35,189 bases of DNA from Bacteroidota bacterium (GTDB lineage Bacteria; Bacteroidota; Bacteroidia; Bacteroidales; GCA-2711565). The stretch lies in the NCBI GenBank assembly GCA_003353955.1, contig PIVJ01000025.1:1-35189 (forward strand). Reading direction: 5' to 3'. A program made the translations under genes and the position numbers. Of the stretch, positions 15,916-24,747 are shown in pieces; the stretch's first letter is position 1; each line of letters starts with the position of its first letter. The notes beneath the pieces are model-generated. The model was not told where the DNA came from. It searched no databases and saw only the letters and a program-made list of their open reading frames with translations.

Positions 15916-18585
15916 TTGTTTGCCAAATTATTAACAGGCTTATTGAGTAAAACATTGTCTGCGTTTTTTATAGTGTTATTTTTGAGTTTCCCTTCTTTAG
16001 CTCAAGATACCGTTACAAGAAATGTGCTTGATACAGCAGTGCCCCAGATGATTAATGATTCGCCTGATACCATTATAGTACGTGGTGCTCCGCAATTGGG
16101 TCTCGACGCGAATGTTGAATATCAATCCAAAGATTCTATCCGCTTTAATATGATAAGTTCAGAAGTGTTTATGTATGGAAATGCCGAGATTAAATATGAT
16201 AAAATAGATTTGGATGCTGCATTTGTTAAAATTGACTTTATTGCGAATGAGCTGGAAGCAGAAGGAGTAAAAGACTCAACCGGTAAACTTATTGGAAATC
16301 CAGTCTTTACTCAAGAAGATAAGGTATATAATTCCAAGTACATGAAGTATAATTATGTTACTAAAAAAGGATATATAAAAGATGTGATTACAGAAGAAGG
16401 AGAGGGCTTATTACATGGCAAAGAAATAAAGAAACTCGCGAATGACGAAATACTTCTTAAATCCGGAATTTTTACTACCTGTACAAATGAAGATCACCCT
16501 CATTTCGGAATAAAGTTTAACAAAGCAAAGGCTATCCAAGGGAAGAAAATGATTACAGGTCCTGCTCATTTGGTTATCGAAGGTGTATCAACGCCTTTGA
16601 TAGTACCTTTTGGAATGTTCCCCAATAAAACGGGGCAACGTTCCGGAATAGTTATGCCAAGATATGGTGAAGCTGCTAATCGTGGGTTTTTTCTTGAAGA
16701 TGGTGGATATTATTGGGCTATTAATGATTATTTCACTTTCAAAATAACCGGTGATATTTACTCTAGCGGAAGTTGGTCTATTAATCCGGTGTTTAATTAT
16801 AAAAAACGATATAAGTTTCAAGGATCACTGAATTTGAGTTACGCAATTAACAAAACAGGATTCGATAATCAAGATGTGAATAAAGATTTCTCCATCAGAT
16901 GGTCTCATAGCCAGGATGCGAAAGCACATCCTAATAGTCGATTTTCAGCAAATGTAAATATTGTGAGTAGAAAATCTAATTTTTTCAACCCAACTACTAC
17001 TCAAGATTTTTTAAGCAATGAATTTTCTTCCAGTATTTCTTATCAAACAACCATTGCAAAGAAACTTAACTTGAGTGCCAGTGCACAGCATAGCCAAAAC
17101 ACGCAAACTAAAAAAGTTACGCTGTCCTTACCTAATATTAATTTATCGGCTAATCGATTTTATCCTTTCAGAAAAAAAGGAAAGACCGGAGCATTAAAAT
17201 GGTATGATAATATCAACATGAATTATAGTATGAATGCGAGAAATACAGTTAGTATAGCTGATTCTTTACTATTCCAGCCCGAGATGTTTTCTCAGATAAA
17301 AAATGGAATACAGCATTCTATGACAATCAGCAGTACAGTGAAGATATTAGATGTTTTTAACTTAACTACAAGTGCACCAATTATTGACCGTATGTATTTT
17401 AATCGAACCGAGAAACATTTGGTTACTGCAACGGATGAGGATGGTAAGGATGCAAGTTATGTACAAGCAGATACTATACCTGGATTTTATAATTTAATTG
17501 ATTTTAGATTTTCAGCCAATATTAACACAACATTTTATGGTCAAAAGAACTTTGAGAAAGGTGCATTAAGAGCCATTCGCCACGTCATTAAACCTACTGT
17601 TGGTTTCAGTTATACACCTGATTTTAGTACAGATGGTTGGGGTTATTATGATTATCATTACACCAATGATGATCATACCGATAGTACTCAATATTCGTAT
17701 TATGATAATCAGATATATGGCAAGCCTTCTAATCGAGAATCGGGAAGCATAACTTTCGGGATTGCAAATAACCTGGAAATAAAAGTACGTTCCAGAAAAG
17801 ACACCATTAATGGACTAAAGAAAATTGCACTCATTGATCAATTTACGATATCAACTTCCTATGACGTGGCTAAAGATTCGATAAATTGGGCGCCGATCAC
17901 AATGAGTGGACGAACCAAATTATTTAAGAAAATTAATCTTGATTACTCGAGCACATGGAGTGTGTATGCTGCAGACTCCAATGGTAATAATATCAGGCAA
18001 TCTGAATGGAAGGTTAACAAAAAGTTACTTCGATTAACGAAGACATCGTGGAGATTTGGATTGAGCTTTTCGCTCACATCAAAAACAAAGAAAAATTCCA
18101 GCAACGCAGCGGGTAAAGTTGAAGGCGAGGGGTTGAATAAAGAGAATATTACTAAACGAACATCTGATTTTGGTACACCTGCAGAGTTAAGGGCAATTAA
18201 TGAAAATCCGGATCAATACGTAGATTGGGATATCCCCTGGACATTGAACATTCGGTATAATTTTAATTATTCAAGTAATATCGAGTATGAAAACATGGAA
18301 AAAATTAAAAACCCAGCTACTGTTCGTCAAACCCTGAGTTTTGATGGAAATATCAGTTTAACTCCAAAATGGAAGCTTGAGTTCAGCTCTGGGTATGACT
18401 TTAAAAATAGAGAAATAGCTCATACCAACTTTCGTATTCTTCGCGATTTACATTGCTGGAGCATGAATTTTAGTTGGATTCCATTTGGAACTCGAAAAAG
18501 TTGGAGCTTTAGCCTTCAAGTGAAATCTTCTGTTTTAAAAGATTTAAAATTGGATAAAAAGAAAGACTTTAGAGATAACCTCTAA
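15916..18585 (+). CDS. LPS-assembly protein LptD-like outer-membrane barrel
   Basis: LptD inserts LPS into the outer leaflet with LptE. The 889-residue chain has a signal peptide (about 1-29, ending SFPSLAQ). An OstA-like periplasmic jellyroll follows (about 60-240), then the LptD barrel starting near residue 245 (PFGMFPNKTGQRSGIVMPRYGE) and running to about 875, with alternating aromatic strands. The start must be the TTG at 15916: the frame is open back to a TAA at 15886-15888 with no ATG or GTG before TTG. Only two cysteines are visible, C189 in FTTCTNED and C847 in LHCWSMNF. They match the TTC and CCW sites of E. coli LptD, which has four cysteines. The divergent amidase and the OstA-like gene upstream fit an envelope role. 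Confidence 0.88.
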   Translation: MFAKLLTGLLSKTLSAFFIVLFLSFPSLAQDTVTRNVLDTAVPQMINDSPDTIIVRGAPQLGLDANVEYQSKDSIRFNMISSEVFMYGNAEIKYDKIDLDAAFVKIDFIANELEAEGVKDSTGKLIGNPVFTQEDKVYNSKYMKYNYVTKKGYIKDVITEEGEGLLHGKEIKKLANDEILLKSGIFTTCTNEDHPHFGIKFNKAKAIQGKKMITGPAHLVIEGVSTPLIVPFGMFPNKTGQRSGIVMPRYGEAANRGFFLEDGGYYWAINDYFTFKITGDIYSSGSWSINPVFNYKKRYKFQGSLNLSYAINKTGFDNQDVNKDFSIRWSHSQDAKAHPNSRFSANVNIVSRKSNFFNPTTTQDFLSNEFSSSISYQTTIAKKLNLSASAQHSQNTQTKKVTLSLPNINLSANRFYPFRKKGKTGALKWYDNINMNYSMNARNTVSIADSLLFQPEMFSQIKNGIQHSMTISSTVKILDVFNLTTSAPIIDRMYFNRTEKHLVTATDEDGKDASYVQADTIPGFYNLIDFRFSANINTTFYGQKNFEKGALRAIRHVIKPTVGFSYTPDFSTDGWGYYDYHYTNDDHTDSTQYSYYDNQIYGKPSNRESGSITFGIANNLEIKVRSRKDTINGLKKIALIDQFTISTSYDVAKDSINWAPITMSGRTKLFKKINLDYSSTWSVYAADSNGNNIRQSEWKVNKKLLRLTKTSWRFGLSFSLTSKTKKNSSNAAGKVEGEGLNKENITKRTSDFGTPAELRAINENPDQYVDWDIPWTLNIRYNFNYSSNIEYENMEKIKNPATVRQTLSFDGNISLTPKWKLEFSSGYDFKNREIAHTNFRILRDLHCWSMNFSWIPFGTRKSWSFSLQVKSSVLKDLKLDKKKDFRDNL

Positions 18586-18699
18586 TCCGATTCGAGGCAT
18601 ACTGGACACCCCTGATCGGAATGAAATATTAATGGTAGATGAATTTCTCTATGTTGGCAAGTCATATTCCAGACCGGAATAACCGTGTTGTTGGTATTC

Positions 18700-19582
18700 A
18701 TGAAAGACATGAATGATTATGCAGTAATTAACAAAGTATACGGAGAATATTCTCACTATGAATCACCGGAAGGATATATTGCATTACAATTAGAAACTCA
18801 GAAATCAAGTATTTACAGAGAGGTTCAACGTAGTTCATGCAAACGTGGGAGTTATATTCTTCTTACGCCCAAATACTTTGTAAAGAACGTAAAGGACGCT
18901 TTAAACGCAAACGCTCTTTTAATTTGGACAAGGAAAAACTTGTTAAGAGATATATTGAGAAGGAACAGTGGTCTCCAGAACAGATCGTTGGATATTGCAG
19001 AAAGGAGAATATTTCTATGGTAAGTCATGAGCGTATTTACCAGTATATAAGATTGGATAAGAAGCAAGGAGGCAATATTTACAAACATCCCAGACATCGC
19101 TTAAAACACCGTAAACGTCCTGTAGCAGGAAAGCATATCTCAATAAAGAATAGAATTTCAATAGATCAACGCCCGGATATCACAAATGACAAAAATCGTT
19201 TTGGAGATTGGGAGATAGATCCTATTATCGGGAAAGATGGAAAGGGAGCAATTGTTACAATTATTGGTATAATAGACAAAATGGTTGTTTCTTTTGTGAT
19301 GAGAAAGCTACCTGAAGGTAAAAATGCTGTTGGCCTGACTGATAATGTCATAGATATGTTATTGCCGTATAAAAACGCTGTTCATTCTATCACTTCTGAC
19401 AATGGAACTGAATTCGCTGAACATCAAAAAATCAGACTTTAACAATTATGATGACACCTATATTATTGAAATTCAACACAAAATCAACCGAAGACCAAGA
19501 AAAAATATTAATTTCAATTCTCCCAAAAAACTATTTTATAATTTAGCTGCATAATTTGTCGCATTTGTGAGTTGAATCTACG
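18700..19582 (+). pseudogene. Decayed IS30-family transposase
   Basis: The N-terminal helix-turn-helix lies in one frame (18700-about 18860, IALQLETQKSSIYREVQRSS). The core lies in another (about 18861-19442), with AQILCKERKGRFKRKRS, EKEQWSPEQIVGYC, FGDWEIDPIIGK (first catalytic Asp) and SDNGTEFAEH (second Asp). The product stops at 19442. The tail then resumes at about 19443-19553 with YIIEIQHKINRRPRKNINF, the C-terminal NNRPRK motif of the family. The stretch between, which should carry the catalytic Glu, is deleted. So there is one frameshift and one internal deletion. The bases 19556-19582 (CGCATTTGTGAGTTGAATCT) look like an IS end; no matching left end was found. Bases 18586-18699 are not explained. 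Confidence 0.82.
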
Positions 19583-19606
19583 ATGTTCATTATTCATTCA
19601 CTGAAT

Positions 19607-19637
19607 TTTATTTCATAAATTCTTTTTAATACTTTTG
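19607..19637 (+). promoter_or_regulatory. Promoter of the adenosine kinase gene
   Basis: TTTA (19607-19610), 19 bp, then TACTTTTG (19630-19637). The -7 box overlaps the TTG at 19635, which argues that the true start is the ATG at 19659. Confidence 0.6.
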
Positions 19638-19658
19638 CCTCAAAATATAATATTGATT

Positions 19659-20639
19659 ATGAAGAAAGTATTGGGAATGGGTAATGCCTTAGTAGATATT
19701 GTGATCCAAATTGAGAAAGATGAAATATTAGATATACTTGAATTACCTAAAGGAAGCATGCAATTGGTTAATAAAGACCGCTCTGAAAGAGTACTTAATG
19801 CCACAAAAGATCTAGATCGGAAATTAAAATCCGGTGGAAGTGCTGCAAATACAATTACCGGTTTAGCCCAACTCGGATTAACGACCTCATTTATTGCAAA
19901 AATTTCTAATGATGAAATGGGCAACCTTTTTAAATCAGATCTGATACAAAGTCGGATAGAGCCTAAATTGCAATATTCCACAACAGATACAGGTACAGCA
20001 GTTACTTTAATTAGTGAAGATTCCGAACGTACTTTCGCCACACATTTGGGCGCTTCCGTTGAATTATCAGCTTCTGATTTAGTAAATGAACTTTTTATTG
20101 ATGCGGACTTTTTCTATATCGAAGGTTATTTGGTGCAAAACCATGACTTGCTTGAAAAGGCCGTTACCCTGGCTAAAAATAACAATCTAAAAATCTTTCT
20201 TGATTTAGCTAGCTATAATGTTGTTGAAGAAAATATTGACTTTTTAAAACACATCGTTTCCAACTATGTGGATGTTATTTTTGCGAACGAAGAAGAAGCA
20301 AAAGCATTTACAGGCAAAAACCCAAAAGAGGCATTATACGAATTAAGTAAATATTGTGAAATAGTCGTTGTTAAAATTGGTGTAGAAGGATCCTTAATAT
20401 TAAAGAATAACCAACTTTCAGAAGTTGAAGTTATTGAAGTAAAAAGTATTGATACAACCGGTGCCGGAGATTTATATGCCGCAGGTTTTATCTTCGGATT
20501 GGCAAACAATGTAAGCATAGAAACATGCGGTAAATTAGGATCGTTACTATCCGGAAAAGTGATAGAGAATCTGGGAGCTAAAATTCATTCAGATGCTTGG
20601 CCTTCCATCATTCAAACTGCAAACAAATATCTTATCTAG
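19659..20639 (+). CDS. PfkB-family sugar kinase, probable adenosine kinase
   Basis: From the ATG at 19659 (MKKVLGMGNALVDI) the protein has 326 residues. PfkB signatures are SGGSAANTITGLAQLG (about 50-65) and the C-terminal DTTGAGDLYAAGFIFG, which carries the anion hole and catalytic Asp. The N-terminal GMGNALVDI and PKGSMQLV segments are typical of the adenosine-kinase-like group found in Bacteroidetes. Such an enzyme would make AMP from adenosine, including the adenosine released by SAH hydrolase 12 kb upstream. Other PfkB substrates such as ribose or fructose 6-phosphate cannot be ruled out by sequence alone. The open frame extends upstream to a TTG at 19635, but that codon sits in the promoter. 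Confidence 0.82.
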   Translation: MKKVLGMGNALVDIVIQIEKDEILDILELPKGSMQLVNKDRSERVLNATKDLDRKLKSGGSAANTITGLAQLGLTTSFIAKISNDEMGNLFKSDLIQSRIEPKLQYSTTDTGTAVTLISEDSERTFATHLGASVELSASDLVNELFIDADFFYIEGYLVQNHDLLEKAVTLAKNNNLKIFLDLASYNVVEENIDFLKHIVSNYVDVIFANEEEAKAFTGKNPKEALYELSKYCEIVVVKIGVEGSLILKNNQLSEVEVIEVKSIDTTGAGDLYAAGFIFGLANNVSIETCGKLGSLLSGKVIENLGAKIHSDAWPSIIQTANKYLI

Positions 20640-20665
20640 AATCCATTCAAATACTAACATTTTCT

Positions 20666-20696
20666 TTTTATTATTGCACAGATTTTCATACTTTTG
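20666..20696 (+). promoter_or_regulatory. Promoter of the EF-G-like gene
   Basis: TTTT (20666-20669), 19 bp, then TACTTTTG (20689-20696), 48 bp before the ATG. It suggests separate transcription from adenosine kinase, although readthrough is possible since no terminator is seen after 20639. Confidence 0.6.
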
Positions 20697-20744
20697 AAGC
20701 CGTTTTGAGGGGATTTATAGAAGAAATTTATTAAATAAATTAAG

Positions 20745-22874
20745 ATGAAGGTATATCAAACTAATGAAATAAAAAACCTGGCACTTATCGGGGGTGCTAA
20801 AACAGGGAAGACCACTTTAGCTGAATCGATGTTATTTGAAGGTGGAGTGATTAAAAGGAGAGGAAGTATTGACGATAAAAATACTATTTCCGATTATCGT
20901 GAAATTGAATTAGAACGTCAAAATTCTGTGTCATCAACAGTTTTATTCGCCGAATATGCCGGAAAGAAAATAAATTTTATTGATACGCCCGGTTTCGATG
21001 ATTTTACCGGCGAGGTAGTTGCGGCACTAAAAGTAGTTGATACCGGTGTAATGGTAATCAATGCTCAAAATGGCGTTGAGGTTGGAACTGAGATCTCGTG
21101 GAGATATGCTACACAAAATAATACGCCTATTATTTTTGCTATTAATCATTTGGAATATGAAAATTCAAATTTTGATGAAACTATCCGTCAATTAAAAACA
21201 CAGTTTGGAGGAAGTTGTACGGTATGCCAATATCCTGTTAATCCGGGATTGGGATTTAATGCAATCATAGATTTAATTCAGATGAAAATGTATAAATTCA
21301 GTAATGACGGTAAACCCGAAATTATTGATATACCCGATAATGAGAAAGAAAAAGCAGAAGAACTTCAGGCAGCCATGATTGAAGATTTGGCAGCATCAGA
21401 TGAGGACCTCATGGAAAAGTTCTTTGAAGCAGGAACCTTGGCAGAAAGCGAAATGCAACAAGGATTAAAAGTTGGGTTAACCACTCGTAGTATGTTCCCG
21501 ATTTTATGTATAAATGCCAAGCATAATATGGGTGTTGCACGATTAATGCAATTCATCACTAATAATGTACCGGGACCTGATGAGGTAGCTGCTGTTAAAA
21601 CTGAGGATGGTAAAGAAATTGAATGCAATGCTTCCGGTGCCACGTCGGCTTTTATTTTTAAAACTTCTATTGAACCACATCTTGGCGAAGTTGCGTATTT
21701 TAAAATTACTGCCGGTTCGATTACGGAAGGATCTGATGTGGTAAACAGTATTAGTGGTTCAAAGGAAAGAATTTCACAAATCATGATAACAGCCGGTAAA
21801 AACCGTGAAAAAGTTGCCAAAATTGTTGCCGGTGACATAGGTTCTACCATCAAGCTTAAGAACTCTCGAACTAATTCAAGCCTTACTACATCAAAAAATA
21901 CAAATGATGTAGCTGCACCCATTGTCTTTCCTGATCCCAAATTCAGGGTTGCGATTAAAGCTGTTAATACTGCAGACGATGAGAAACTTGGTGCTATTTT
22001 AAATGAGATGCATCGGGTTGATCAAACCTTATTGGTAAATTATTCGAAAGAATTGAAGCAAATGATTTTGCAGGGACAAGGTGAATTACACCTAAATATC
22101 ACAAAGTGGCAATTGGAAACTATTGAGAAAATTCCGGTGGAATACTTAGCTCCCAAAATTCCATATCGTGAAACCATTACCAAAGATGCAAAATCAATGT
22201 ATCGCCATAAAAAGCAATCGGGGGGTGCCGGACAATTTGGAGAAGTACATATGCTTATCCAACCCTATTCAGAAGATATGGAAAACCAAAAAGAATTTCC
22301 AATTCGTGGCGTTGATGAAGAACAACTGGAATGGGGTGGTAAACTAATCATGAATAAATGCATTGTAGGTGGTGCAATTGATGCACGTTTCATGCCGGCA
22401 ATTATGAAAGGTTTGATGGAAAAAATGGTGGAAGGCCCACTAACCGGTTCTTATGCAAGAGACATTGTCGTTAATATTTACGACGGTAAAATGCACCCCG
22501 TTGATTCTAATGAGATTTCTTTTAAACTGGCTGCCCGTCATGCTTTCAAGGATGCTTTTAAAAATGCCGGACCGAAAATTCTGGAACCTATTTATGATGT
22601 TGAAGTATTGGTTCCTGAAGACAAAATGGGTGATGTAATGACCGATCTTCAAGGACGCCGTGCAATTATCATGGGAATGGACGCCGAAGGTAATTACCAG
22701 AAAATTAATGCTAAAGTTCCGTTGGCAGAAATGAACCGATACTCAACAGCTTTGAGTTCGATTACTTCAGGCCGTGCGATGTATGGGATGAAATTCATTG
22801 AATACACACAAGTTCCGGGTGATATTCAGGATAAATTATTGAAAGAATACGAAGAGGGTCAGGAAGAAGATTAA
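20745..22874 (+). CDS. Divergent elongation factor G paralogue
   Basis: A 709-residue translational GTPase with all five EF-G domains. The G domain (1-about 280) has P-loop GGAKTGKTTL (16-25) in place of GHIDAGKTT. Domain II covers about 295-390, III about 400-475, IV about 480-600 with HKKQSGGAGQFGEVHM, and V about 600-690. Three G motifs differ from canonical EF-G. DTPGHVDF is DTPGFDDF, with Phe84 at the catalytic His position. NKMD is NHLE (134-137). The switch-I GITI is NSVS (60-63). No zinc or organelle features were seen. These changes mark a paralogue of the EF-G2 type rather than the housekeeping factor, which should lie elsewhere in an str operon. Its stop codon opens dispersed repeat copy B. 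Confidence 0.9.
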   Translation: MKVYQTNEIKNLALIGGAKTGKTTLAESMLFEGGVIKRRGSIDDKNTISDYREIELERQNSVSSTVLFAEYAGKKINFIDTPGFDDFTGEVVAALKVVDTGVMVINAQNGVEVGTEISWRYATQNNTPIIFAINHLEYENSNFDETIRQLKTQFGGSCTVCQYPVNPGLGFNAIIDLIQMKMYKFSNDGKPEIIDIPDNEKEKAEELQAAMIEDLAASDEDLMEKFFEAGTLAESEMQQGLKVGLTTRSMFPILCINAKHNMGVARLMQFITNNVPGPDEVAAVKTEDGKEIECNASGATSAFIFKTSIEPHLGEVAYFKITAGSITEGSDVVNSISGSKERISQIMITAGKNREKVAKIVAGDIGSTIKLKNSRTNSSLTTSKNTNDVAAPIVFPDPKFRVAIKAVNTADDEKLGAILNEMHRVDQTLLVNYSKELKQMILQGQGELHLNITKWQLETIEKIPVEYLAPKIPYRETITKDAKSMYRHKKQSGGAGQFGEVHMLIQPYSEDMENQKEFPIRGVDEEQLEWGGKLIMNKCIVGGAIDARFMPAIMKGLMEKMVEGPLTGSYARDIVVNIYDGKMHPVDSNEISFKLAARHAFKDAFKNAGPKILEPIYDVEVLVPEDKMGDVMTDLQGRRAIIMGMDAEGNYQKINAKVPLAEMNRYSTALSSITSGRAMYGMKFIEYTQVPGDIQDKLLKEYEEGQEED

Positions 22875-23027
22875 ATCAGTGAGACTTTTATTTTGTGAAA
22901 CAAAATAAATTAAGCAAGGTGATCCTGAAAGCCGAAGAACCTTGTGGGTTATATTCCCCGCTCCTTGGGACGAAACAAAATAGAATCCATCATGACAGCC
23001 CGTCCGCTTGCGGCGGGAAGCTTCATT
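22871..23027 (+). repeat. Dispersed intergenic repeat, copy B (inverted partner at 4993-5153)
   Basis: This 157-bp block begins TTAAATCAGTGAGA, including the stop codon of the EF-G-like gene, and ends GCTTCATT. It aligns with the reverse complement of 4993-5153. The GC-rich hairpin CCCG-T-CCGC-TT-GCGG-CGGG (about 23000-23018) is better paired here than in copy A. The segment after GTGATCCT differs and is 4 bp shorter, so the internal palindrome of copy A is lost. Bases 23028-23081 hold nothing further I can identify. Confidence 0.85.
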
Positions 23028-23081
23028 CTTTATTTAGAGTCTGTTTCACGGATATGAGATAAAGCAGAATTTTAAGAATAT

Positions 23082-23420
23082 TTATCTTTCCCAAACTATT
23101 TTTATAAAAATAGCCTCATTGAAACTGGTGCCATTTATCTCCACAAGTCCGGCAATTCCTCCTAGGTGGCCAAGCATATTGCAATCTTCATCGATGACGT
23201 CAGAGAACATATCTGCACCGCAAGTACCCGGATCAAACACATATACTTTTTCGTCCATGAACAGGTATTCCTTCACATTGGCTCCATCTGCACATGCATG
23301 ATCACCATTTCTAAATTCATTGATTTGTTCTTCCAAACAATCTGATAAATCAAGATTATCTTTCTGGCAAGCCATCATTGTTATTGAAAATAATACAATA
23401 AGAAGATATGATTTTTTCAT
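23082..23420 (-). CDS. Small lipoprotein, DUF6970-like
   Basis: A 112-residue product starting at the ATG at 23420. It has a lipoprotein signal peptide, MKKSYLLIVLFSITMMAC, with the lipidated Cys at residue 18 followed by QKDN. The mature part has conserved-looking YLFMDEKVYVFDPGTCGADM and CNMLGHLGG segments and four further cysteines that may pair. This pattern resembles the small DUF6970 lipoproteins of Bacteroidetes; I recall that family from memory and cannot check it. The frame extends upstream to 23471, but the extension lacks signal-peptide character and the internal ATG gives a perfect lipobox. The function is unknown. It follows the alcohol dehydrogenase on the same strand, 125 bp away. 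Confidence 0.75.
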   Translation of the reverse strand: MKKSYLLIVLFSITMMACQKDNLDLSDCLEEQINEFRNGDHACADGANVKEYLFMDEKVYVFDPGTCGADMFSDVIDEDCNMLGHLGGIAGLVEINGTSFNEAIFIKIVWER

Positions 23421-23545
23421 TACGTAAGGATTAGTATTAATTGTACATTTTAGTTTTGAAACGCGATACATTTATGATGAATAAACCATGATATAGGTTA
23501 CGTGAACAATTGAATAAATTTCATCTGATAAGAATTTAATTTGTT

Positions 23546-24685
23546 TTAATAAAATAAATTCAAAATCTCTGCTCGATCTTGATCGGTAAGCTTATGATTT
23601 ACACCACTTACTTTGTTCAAATTCATTAGTTTTAGTATTTCTTTCTTGCTTTCATTTCCGGCGGAAATATCTCTTAATCTTATCGGGCAATCAATGGATC
23701 TAAAAAAATTTTCAAATGCTGTGATCGTTTCATCAGCGGTATTTACACCAAATATATTCTTCCCTAAAAAGGCAATTCGTTCAGGAATAATTTCTTTATG
23801 GAATTTTAACCAGGCCGGAATAACAATAGTTAAACTTGCACCATGTGGCGTATCATAAAGTAGTGATAAAATATGCCCGATGCTATGTACGCCCCAATCA
23901 CCAGATACCCGACCAGGCATCGTTGATTTATTCAATGCCATTGTTGCAGCATACATTATTTTTGCTCTCAAATCGTAATTGTCGAGATTCTCCAATAAGT
24001 CCTTTCCATAGTCGATAGCTTCCTTATTTATTGAAAAAACCAGGCGATCAGATAGGCTTGCATTCCCTTCTCCAAAATATGCTTCATGACAATGGGCCAC
24101 TAAATCAGCAATTCCGTAAGCAGTATAATCTCTTGGAACCGTAAAGGTATTTTGAGGATCAAGAAATGAGTGCTTATTATAAATTAAGTCATGGCCATAA
24201 CCCAGTTTTTGTTGAGTTTTCTTATTTTGAATCACTGCAAAAGGATTCATTTCGGTGCCTGTTGCCGCTATGGTTAGCACAGAAATTAATGGGATCGCTT
24301 TTTCGGGTTGTGCTTTTCCTGAATAAAAATCCCATCCCGTATGACTTACAGGAATCGTAATCGAAATGATTTTAGCCGAATCGATCACGCTACCACCCCC
24401 AACAGCCAAAATTACATCCACTTTATTTTTTCTTCCCAATTCAGTCGCGTTATCCACATCTTCAATAATCGGATTTGGCTTAATACCGGAATATTCAAAA
24501 ACCTCAGCATTGATGCTTTTTAACTGATGAATGGTTTTTTCGTAAATGCCATTTCTTTTAATTGATCCACCACCATAAACCAATAATACGCGGGATCCAA
24601 ATTCTTTTAGGGCTGAACCCAATCCATCCATTACGTCTTTCCCAAAATGAAGCTTCGTGGGATTATATGCTATAAAATTTTCCAT
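23546..24685 (-). CDS. Iron-containing alcohol dehydrogenase (BdhA/YqhD-like)
   Basis: A 379-residue NAD(P)-dependent group III alcohol dehydrogenase that interconverts aldehydes or ketones and alcohols. The N-terminal NFIAYNPTKLHFGKD leads into the nucleotide-binding GSRVLLVYGGGSIKRNGIY and DVILAVGGGSVIDSAK (about 90-105). The metal site uses Asp and His residues in ADLVAHCHEAYFGEG and in WGVHSIGHILSLLYDTPHGASL, where the family GxxHxxxHxxxxxxxHG pattern is seen. The butanol dehydrogenase and YqhD subgroups share these features, so the substrate is not settled. It follows the VWA gene's terminator and probably has its own promoter. Start ATG at 24685 gives the usual N-terminus. Confidence 0.9.
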   Translation of the reverse strand: MENFIAYNPTKLHFGKDVMDGLGSALKEFGSRVLLVYGGGSIKRNGIYEKTIHQLKSINAEVFEYSGIKPNPIIEDVDNATELGRKNKVDVILAVGGGSVIDSAKIISITIPVSHTGWDFYSGKAQPEKAIPLISVLTIAATGTEMNPFAVIQNKKTQQKLGYGHDLIYNKHSFLDPQNTFTVPRDYTAYGIADLVAHCHEAYFGEGNASLSDRLVFSINKEAIDYGKDLLENLDNYDLRAKIMYAATMALNKSTMPGRVSGDWGVHSIGHILSLLYDTPHGASLTIVIPAWLKFHKEIIPERIAFLGKNIFGVNTADETITAFENFFRSIDCPIRLRDISAGNESKKEILKLMNLNKVSGVNHKLTDQDRAEILNLFY

Positions 24686-24747
24686 TATTTAAAAATTAAT
24701 TTCTACAAAAAAACAGGTGGTAATTCCTCCTCCATAAACAAAACTAA

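Noticed and set aside
21365-21940. A 191-codon open frame on the minus strand
   Set aside because: It lies wholly inside the EF-G-like gene, antisense to it, and has the composition of a shadow frame.
4993-23027. Invertible 18-kb segment between the two inverted repeat copies
   Set aside because: The repeats are short and only about 90% identical, and each copy keeps its own gene-stop junction; no recombinase is nearby. There is no sign that inversion occurs.
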